From Bolinopsis microptera (lineage: Eukaryota; Ctenophora; Tentaculata; Lobata; Bolinopsidae): DNA of 63,454 bases. The notes under the pieces were generated by a model. The model was not told where the DNA came from. It did not search any database and worked only from the letters and a program-made list of their open reading frames with translations. The stretch is taken from contig NW_026971783.1 of NCBI RefSeq assembly GCF_026151205.1, positions 1-63,454 of the forward strand. Reading direction: 5' to 3'. Shown here piece by piece: positions 56,001-63,454 of the stretch; position 1 is the first letter of the stretch; the number at the start of each line of letters is the position of its first letter. A program made the translations under genes and the position numbers.

Positions 56001-59000
56001 ATGCCTCCCATTTCAGGTACATTCGGTCACTGTCCATTTTCCAATATGTTAGACAATGAATCGTTTAGACTTAGAATAGGTCTTTTTGCATGCAAAAGGC
56101 CTCGTACACAGTCAAGAAATGCACTTATACATATCAACACGTTTATACCTAACAAAATTTACACATTTAAGTCTCCATACACCCCACACATCAACTACAA
56201 TTATCATAATCATATGTTTCTCTTCTATTCTCTCATCATGACTTACTTTCTCCCAATTCTTCTCACCACGGTTAGGTCCATGAACACCGTATTCCCCCTA
56301 GATTCTAATATTCATTCCTCTCTACTCCTTGACAGCCCACGTTATCTTATACCATTTCTTGCTTGCTCCCACATCAAACTTTTCTTTGTAATTATCTCCT
56401 CATGGTTTATAAGAAATGTTCTTCTCCCTGGTAAGATGAATAGAGTCAAGTATTCCAGCCGCCTCAGGCGTCTAGTCTCTTTATTTATTCTTTGGGTTTT
56501 CTCTCTTAACTTTCTTTTGATAACTCTTGTTAATCCTTCTATGCTTAATCCAGGTCCCAACTCCCTATCTGTACTCTACCAAAATGTCCAAGGTCTCATT
56601 CCTTTCAGTAACCTAAGCTCCTCCCATCCCCTTCTTGATGGTAATAAGATTTCCGAATTTCAATCCTTTGCTAACATAGAGCAGCCTGACATAATTGCCC
56701 TAAATGAGACTTGGCTCAAAAAATCTATTTCTAGCAACGAAATCTTTCCTTCTTCTCAATATGAAATCTTCCGCAATGACCGCACGAGAAAGACTCATCC
56801 TCAAGATCCTAATAACCCTAAAAAGTTTAGGGAAAATGGAGGTGGTGTTCTTTTGGCTGTTCGGTCTGATATCGACGCCACTACAACCCGACTACCAGTT
56901 AGCCTAGGTGCAGAAATGCTTGCCGTTAAAATTTCTTTTCCTAACAAAGAGAGTATTGTAATCTGTACTTGTTATAGAGTAGGAACTCTTGGGTTACCTA
57001 ATCATGATGTCATAGTTAGTTATATTCGCAAGCTAGTTTCCAAAAAGAATCCCCCTAAAATCTATGTTATTGGTGATTTTAATCTCCCCCATACAGACTG
57101 GCTATCTTCATCCAGTACCGTACCTATTGAGCAATCCTTCATAGATTCTTTCAGTGATCTTTCTCTCTCCCAGTTGATCACATCACCCACCCATAAAAGT
57201 GGTAATACATTAGACATTCTTCTCAGTAATTATGATAACACAATCGATAACTTGAATGTCTGTGATCCTCATTCCGTGTGCAAATCTGATCATTTTCCTG
57301 TCACTTTTTCAATTAAAAGCTCCTTTTCCCGTAAGAAAACTCCTAAACGTAAAATCTATAATTTTAAGAAAGCAAACTGGGACATGATTAATCGTGAATT
57401 ATGCTCGATTAATTGGCAAGTCCTAGAATGCCTAGATCCTGATTCGTCTTGGAAGTTAGTTAAAGACTGCATTATGAATTTAGTTGATATACATATTCCT
57501 AAAGTAATTATTAAATCAGAGTTCCAACCCCCGTGGTTCGATAGTGAACTTTTTTCTTCATGCCGTAAAAAAGATAGACTCAGAGCTAAATTTAAAATTT
57601 CTGGTTCTATTTCTGATGAGTTAAAGTTTGTTACTAGCCGTAAAGATTTTAAGAGGCTCTCATCAGCCAAAATAAGAGATAATCTTTTTAATAGTGATGA
57701 TCCAGCGCTTATAACTAAGAAGTTTTGGTCACATGTTAAGTATAAATCTAACTCCTGCCGTATTCCTAATTGTGTTAGTTATTCTGGACAGCTTCGGTTC
57801 AATCCCAAAGATCAAGCTGAACTTTTCAATTCTTTCTTTTATAACCAGTTTTCGGATCCTTCACTTTATGACACTGACATCTCCTATGTCAATGATGTTG
57901 ATTTTGATATTGACTTCGATCATCGGGATGTTCGTAAGCTTCTTTCAAATATTAATTCAAATAAAGCCCAGGGACCAGATGGCATACACGGTAAAATTCT
58001 AAAAAATTGTTCCGTAGGTTTAGCTTACCCTCTAACATGCATTTTTCGTGGATCCTACAACAGCGGCTACATTCCACAAGAATGGAAACTTGCAAATGTT
58101 GTCCCAATATTTAAGAAAGGTAAGAAAAGTGAGGTTGAAAACTATAGACCAATATCCCTTACTTGTTTAGTCATGAAAGTTTTTGAGCGCATTGTTAAAC
58201 GTAAACTGCTTTCTTTGACAAGTACCCTTCTTGATCCCAGGCAGCATGGTTTTCTAGAGCACAAGTCATGCACAACCAATATGGTTGATTTTGTGATAGC
58301 CTGGCATTGTCTCTTAACGAAAACATTATCAATCATGTTGTGTATTTTGATTTTGCTAAGGCATTTGATTCTGTAAATCATGATATCCTTCTTCATAAGC
58401 TAAAGACCTTATATAACATTGATGGTACACTTCTCAAATTTCTTACCAATTACCTTCAAGGCCGTTACCAAAGAGTGGTTATTGGTAATGAGATGTCATC
58501 TACCCTCTCAGTTAATTCTGGTGTCCCCCAGGGCTCTATCCTTGGTCCCTTACTTTTTGTATTGTTTATCAATGATATTCCTCTTGGCCTTTCGGATAAT
58601 ACTGATATTGTTTTGTATGCCGATGATACAAAAATCTGGCGTAAAATACATTCATCTTCTGATAATACCAATTTACAAATGGATATAGACTATCTCTCTG
58701 ACTGGGCACTTAGAAACAAAATGCGATTCCATCCAGCAAAATGTAAAGTGCTTATTGTTTCAGGAAAACCATCTTTATCTCCTCCATTCGCATATAATCT
58801 TGATGGCTCTCCTCTTGTGTATGTAGAGTTAGAAAAAGATCTTGGAGTCGATGTTACTCCTAAGCTCAGTTGGAATAGTCAGTGCGACAGAATTTATACT
58901 AAGGCCTGCCAACAACTTGGTATGGTCAGAAGAGATGGCCATATTGTCATTGATCAGAAACGTCGCCGGGCGCTTTACCTCTCCCTGGTTCGTAGCCAAT

Positions 59001-59515
59001 TCGAAAATTGTTCCATAATCTGGCGCCCTTGTAATAAATCACTTAGTGATAAATTAGAAAGTCTCCAAAAGAGAGCTATTAAATGGATTCTGTCTGAAGA
59101 GGGCCGCAGTTATCCACCTGAGCAATATGTCAAAAAGTGCAAGCTTGTCGACATTCTCCCTTTGTCTCAAAAGTTTGACTTGAATGATCTTATTTTTTTC
59201 CACAAAGTTCTGAACAATTTAATTCCTGTATCGCTGCCTCACTATCTCACTTTATATCAGGGCACTTCTCGACTAAGACGTTGCCACCTCGACAGTCTGT
59301 CTATTGTGTCATCAATTTTACCTAAGTTAAGTCAGAATTCACACACCCTATGTACCTCAAATAGCCCACTGGCAAAATCATTTTTCTACAGAACTCATAT
59401 ACTGTGGAATGGACTCCCTTTACAGGTAAGACAGATTGTGTCTACAAGTGTTTTCAAAGCTGAGGTCACTAAGCATCTATGGAAATGTTTATTGGATAGT
59501 GAAACAACAGCCTAG
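56001..59515 (+). pseudogene. LINE-D ORF2: membrane-like N-term, endonuclease, RT, one frameshift
   Basis: The frame 56001-58376 starts with about 180 residues containing three hydrophobic segments (about 72-91, 114-142, 158-177). A terminal NPGP at 183-186 recalls 2A-like peptides of LINEs but lacks the D-x-E part. The APE endonuclease follows (YQNVQGL, IIALNETWL, GGGVLLAVRS, VIGDFNLPHTDW, TLDILLSN, KSDHFPVTF), then RT fingers (NSNKAQGPDGIHG, NYRPISLTC). Near 58290 a one-base shift moves the frame to 58307-59515: VYFDFAKAFDSVNHD (motif A), SGVPQGSILGPLLFVLFIND (motif B), LYADDTKIW (motif C) and the C-terminus. The ORF is otherwise unbroken. Confidence 0.88.
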
Positions 59516-59933
59516 CCTAGTCTCTTTGCTCCCCATATTATTATTATTTTTGTTTTATTAATTTTTTTATCTACCTTCCTATACTTTCAACATCATATCA
59601 CACTTCACCCGCACACCTCACACATTAATGACCATATCAGACCTGTATCTAATGTATCTGGAATTTGACGTATTGAAATACCAATTTTGACTATATATCC
59701 ACAGTTATTCACCATGGATTTGTTTGTTATTAAATAGTTTTTCATAAATTTTTGGATTTAGATTAATTCGATGTAATGGGTCCAAGTTACTGCGGACATA
59801 GTTCACTATGTGTTTACCGTGTTTGGGTGCCCATCATATTTTACAGATGGGGGCGATATTTTGAACGATTCTATTTTATATTCATCTATTGCTGTACTCT
59901 GTAAAATTTGAAAAGTATTTAATAAAAAAAAAT
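59516..59933 (+). terminator. LINE-D 3' UTR with AATAAA and A-run
   Basis: Non-coding after the RT stop, ending in TTTAATAAAAAAAAA at 59918-59932, which contains a polyadenylation signal merged with an A-run. This is the likely 3' end of LINE-D. No target-site duplication was confirmed. Confidence 0.55.
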
Positions 59934-61213
59934 GCATAACATGGATCATATACATTAAAACACAGTCGCGCCGCGCATTCATAGATCACAGGCTATCTAT
60001 ACATCACATCTCCGCAAGCAATCCTCGCGCGCGCCCAACTTTTTCGTCGCATGGTAACGAACGGAAGGAAGGACACACGACATATTTAAACCCACCTATC
60101 TCGTTCTCCAAAATCCACGTTTTTCTGCAAAAACCTCCATTCGTAACCTTTCACTATTGCCTTTTTTCAAAAGGGTGAAAAGGAAAAAATGGTGAAAACA
60201 GCAATTTTCAGTAATTTTAGCAATTTTCTATCAAATTGGGCGTGTCCCAACGTGTGCAACTTTTTGATTTTCAACTTTAAAACTAGCCTATAACACAATT
60301 TAGACCTTTAAAAAGCAAAATTGAGCTCCACAACCCAAGGGATGGCCCAACACCAGAGAATACTAATTCACAACTTTTATGTTTTTATAAAATTATTCTT
60401 CAAAAAAGCACTTACTTCAATAGCGAATATCTTTATGAAGGAGCAAAGTAAGAAACTTTTTCGGTAGATTTTCAGAATGCTTGAACAATTATCTAAGGTA
60501 AAAATGTCCTCAGATTTTGAATAAAATTACTCCTTAATGGTTTAAAATCGATTTAAAAAGTTGTTACTTTGTCAAAAATCAAGTTTTAAAAACACTTAAT
60601 TTGATGACGTCATCAAGTGATGATGTAGAAAATAAATTATTTTTTGATATAATGTAAACTAAAGTATAAACAATTATCTTTAAAACCTGTGGTTCGAAAT
60701 GACTGTATCTTTTATACTTTTGAATCTACGGACACTTAAATGTAGGCTACAATTGACTTCAAAAGCGTCTATATATATATATTATATATATATACTTCAC
60801 GACAATCTGTTGTAAAACAGGGGTTCCAGAAAACCCACTTCCCGATACACCTGCAACATGAAATTTTTTTTACAGTCGATTTGGACAAGGTCTAGACGCC
60901 CTACAAAGTTTTAGATCTCTAACTCAATTTTAACATGGTTTTTAAGGCACCTGAATATGGCGATTTTGGGTTTTTTACCTAATTTCGTATAACATGCTGG
61001 CGCGTATTTTGCGCAAATTTCTTAAAAACCTCCACATAACTATTTCTTATTCCTGTCATCTTTAACATTGAATTAGAATGTTTTGAACTTAAATGTACCT
61101 GCTGAACTACTTTCGATGAGTCTTAATGCCTGGAAAACAATAAAGGGGATATACTAGTATAGGGGGTAAATAGTATTGTGAATATAAGGGCGACGGTAAT
61201 GCTTGCCAGCATT
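59934..61213. other. Non-coding AT-rich region
   Basis: No gene seen. It includes a TA-rich palindromic run (60768-60795) and GC-rich cgcgcgcgccc near 60027. Sequence character resembles MITE interiors, but no ends were found. Confidence 0.4.
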
Positions 61214-61406
61214 GTGATTGGCATTCTAAGTACTGTGAAGTAAAAAGTTGCTTGCACTTATAGTTATACCGATGATGGTTAATCACTCGATCTACACTCG
61301 ACTGTCACGTGACTTTTTCAACCCGTTCTTTAGCTGGCCCTGAACGAATATTCGAAACTTTAAGTTTAACCCTTTAATCTGATCTCAACCCTAATTCAAT
61401 CTTTAA
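61214..61406 (-). repeat. Inverted-repeat block, right (partner 37612-37800)
   Basis: Reverse complement of 37612-37800, from attggcattctaagtact to ctcaaccctaattcaatc. Confidence 0.85.
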
Positions 61407-61675
61407 CAAATGAAAAAAGCATATGTTAAAACCCTACCTAGCTCTAATGAGAAATTAGATTTAATTCCTTATTTGATACATGTTACGTATTACAAATATC
61501 ATTGCGCGAAAAGTGGCATGCAACGTATGTCACAGACAATTCCTTATACGGTCGTATCACGTGATCGAGACAGTTTTTCGCCAATATCTTGCCAAGGTAG
61601 CATTTTAACCCTATGCCATTTCAAAAAAAATTTACCGGCGGGCGGGCTCGCTAAATTTAAAAGCGATATTTTTAA
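61407..61675. other. Spacer between right arm blocks with a mini-MITE relative
   Basis: No gene. About 61473-61534 (tttgatacatgttacgta to gcatgcaacgtatgtca) resembles the 88-bp mini-MITE in the SINE. This 270-bp spacer is absent from the left arm, where LINE-A sits instead. Confidence 0.5.
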
Positions 61676-62365
61676 ATAATCGCGGTTTGTGCTCATATCA
61701 TGCGCGACACAAAATGATTGCACGCGTGACGCATTAACATTCTAATTTTCAAGCATCTGCAGCAGTGCAGCACGTGACACAATTTACTATTCAGCCAATC
61801 ATGAATCAGAGGACGGGAATACACAATCTGCAGCAATGTTAAAGTTGTAAACTTTTATTCGGCCCGAAATAAAACTTTTTGGGATTACTCGAAACCATTG
61901 CTATGCGACGTTGTCCCAAATAATTTGGGACAACGTCGCATAGCAATGGTTTCGAGTAATTTTGCTCATGGAGAGCTAACATTAGTTTCACGAAACGAAA
62001 ACTTTGCTGAAAACCGGAAGTCGACATTTATTTTACTGTTTACCTTAATTTTTGATTGACGATGTCAATCCGTCGAGATCGTTGCTCTGCGAAGCAGAGC
62101 AACGATCGACGACGATCGTTGCTTCGATGCGAAGCAAGAATGCTAGTTCGCTCGGCGCGTCGAAGCGGCGAAGTCCTCCAATGCCAACTTAATTTCGGAG
62201 ATGGACAATAGCCGGTAAAGTTTTTTGGGATGGCCGGCCGGGTGATTCAGCGTCCGAAAATACATTAATTCAAATTGTTTTCATTTGCATTTAATTTGTT
62301 AATAGCCCTTTTACAAAAATTTTGAAGATTGAGTGTAAAATATGATTTAGCACGCTCGCATTTAT
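61676..62365 (-). repeat. Right outer inverted-repeat block
   Basis: Reverse complement of 29210-29870 with scattered differences and one local inverted duplication (61884-61960). Confidence 0.85.
61884..61960. repeat. 77-bp near-perfect palindrome
   Basis: attactcgaaaccattgcta onward is followed by its reverse complement with a 3-base centre (taa). The left arm has only the single-sided form (about 29611-29650), so this is a local inverted duplication in the right arm. Confidence 0.9.
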
Positions 62366-62902
62366 GGCTCTTACTAATTCGCTCGCCCAAAAATTTCACG
62401 TGACTTTGGTTTTTATGGTTTTGCAGCCGTACAAAACGGTTTAGTAAGCGATTTAGTAAGAGCGATTTTGTACTACTACTGCTAGATTGTAGATCGGCGA
62501 AATGCGCTACTGTGCCGCGCCGAGTTACCTGGGGACCTCAGGCTATCATGTTCATAAACAGTAGAGATTAGACGGAATGACAAGCTGAGCGCGGCCCAGT
62601 AACGCGCCGTCACGCCGAGCTGCGATGAATTAAAATCGTCAATTAACTTTGTATAACGCTGTGCCTCACAATATTTAGTCTATCCTTAATTCACGATGTC
62701 AATCCTTCGCATCTCGCCGATCTGTGCTTGCGAGAAGATGCGCGGCGCGGCCCAGTAGTGCATCGCGCTACAAGTACAAGTCTATGACTATCCCAACCTT
62801 ACCTGGGGACCTCAGGCTATCATGTTCATTAACAGGCTATCATGTTCATTCCGCCGAATAGAGATTCGGCGGAATGACAGGCTGAGCGCGGCCCAGTAAT
62901 CC
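62366..62902. repeat. Repeat modules, right side
   Basis: Copies of the modules seen at 27585-28303. The ggcccagta/ctcaggctatc type lies at 62518-62608 and 62798-62902, inverted to the left ones. One cacgatgtcaatcc type lies at 62692-62779 in direct orientation. Around 62822-62845 catgttcatt is duplicated. Confidence 0.65.
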
Positions 62903-63140
62903 CTAAATCCCAACCTTGCCAAAATTCAAGGCAGCACTAGATCGCTTTCTTCATACCGTCCCGACACCCGGCCCTCCTACCCCTGGATATACAGGGGCTA
63001 ATGGCAATTCAATCTTGGAATGGACTGTGACTGTGAGCAAGACATGGTAACGGAGACACCGGTGGTCGAGATGTCTTGGCCTGGGCGTGCTAGCCCGTAA
63101 CGAACCCAAGGTAGGTGTGGGCTGTGGTAACACTAACAGA
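62903..63140 (+). pseudogene. Possible LINE C-terminal fragment
   Basis: One plus-strand frame reads NLAKFKAALDRFLHTVP, then PPTPGYTGANGNSILEW before stops. This resembles the extreme C-terminus of some LINE RT proteins. No RT motif is present, so assignment is tentative. Confidence 0.35.
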
Positions 63141-63264
63141 ACTTCAAGACTTTTGGAGTCTGTTGTCGATATCTATGTTTAAAATATATTTATGGTATAT
63201 AACTGGGGAGTCTCTCTCCAGCAGCAGGAGTTGGGGAAATTGGGACGCGTTATGAAAGCCAACG

Positions 63265-63454
63265 TCGGATTAAAAGTTGTAAGACTGGCAATTGGCATCC
63301 AGATCGCATTTTTTTGAGATTGAAACAATTCTAGGACGTTCAAAGAGTGTAATATGTTCAGCTCGACAAAATACCAGTGGAAACGATTTCGTAGGCCCTA
63401 AAATGACTCCTCCAGATCCAGCTAAATGACGCTAGATGACGCTAAAATTAAATG
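63265..63454. repeat. Copy of the ~205-bp repeat at the window end
   Basis: cgtcggattaaaagttgtaag through cctccagatccag matches the intronic tandem repeats at 48086-48760 with about 10-15% visible differences, in the same orientation. It may continue beyond the window. Confidence 0.8.

Larger units (their letters stand above)
28216..62608. mobile_element. Candidate giant inverted-repeat composite enclosing an SLC7-like pseudogene
   Basis: Four inverted-repeat blocks occur in the same order from outside inward on both sides. They are 28217-28297 with 62518-62608, 29210-29870 with 61676-62365, 37612-37800 with 61214-61406, and 37806-38655 with 52596-54480. Between blocks the left side carries a MITE and LINE-A, and the right side carries a hairpin element and LINE-D. 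If the insertions are removed, both sides are collinear arms of about 1.8-2.9 kb around a core (38.7-52.6 kb) holding a near-complete SLC7-type gene. Two independent insertions of one repeat family in opposite orientation would give the same picture; no terminal duplication was identified. Confidence 0.4.

Noticed and set aside
28216-62608. Polinton/Maverick or other giant self-synthesising transposon
   Set aside because: No protein-primed polymerase, integrase, ATPase or capsid-type gene is visible between the inverted arms.

Overview
The window looks like transposon-rich genomic DNA of an invertebrate animal. I see no operons or ribosome-binding sites. I do see spliced exons with GT/AG borders, non-LTR retrotransposons (LINEs) of several lineages, a tRNA-derived SINE, miniature DNA elements, minisatellites and one decayed multi-exon host gene of the SLC7 amino-acid transporter family. 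I cannot name the species; a cnidarian, mollusc or similar genome would fit.

Layout. 1-7.3 kb: broken LINE copies, including two opposed ORF1 fragments and a PHD/dioxygenase ORF1 remnant. 8.2-13.8 kb (+): a full-length RNase-H-bearing LINE (LINE-C) with a poly(A) tail and a 13-bp target-site duplication. 14.6-20.3 kb (-): an apparently intact two-ORF LINE (LINE-B). 21.8-27.6 kb: a foldback element with about 1.1-kb inverted arms, split by an RTE-like LINE with its own target-site duplication. 27.6-38.7 kb and 52.6-62.6 kb: two collinear sets of inverted-repeat blocks, each interrupted by insertions, that enclose the SLC7-like pseudogene (41.1-51.4 kb). Nested in the left arm is LINE-A (29.9-37.6 kb, +), itself split by a 1.3-kb RTE-like insertion. 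Nested in the right arm is LINE-D (55.4-59.9 kb, +).

Most unusual content. LINE-A and LINE-B each encode an ORF1 protein carrying an AlkB-like 2-oxoglutarate/Fe(II) dioxygenase domain fused to an SGNH-hydrolase domain; in LINE-B a PHD finger and a coiled-coil-like region precede them. Their ORF2 proteins (endonuclease plus reverse transcriptase) begin with a C4HC3 zinc finger. LINE-B couples its two ORFs through an ATGA stop/start overlap. LINE-A ORF1 needs a consensus 81-bp intron to be read. The implied machine is a chromatin-reader/RNA-repair/esterase ORF1p working with a finger-tagged EN-RT; this is inference from domain content.

The SLC7-like gene shows splice-site-derived tandem repeats: about 122 copies of a 52-bp unit that each copy the exon/5' splice-site junction, and three copies of a poly-C/AG/exon-start unit at a 3' splice site. 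Several frameshifts indicate it is a pseudogene.
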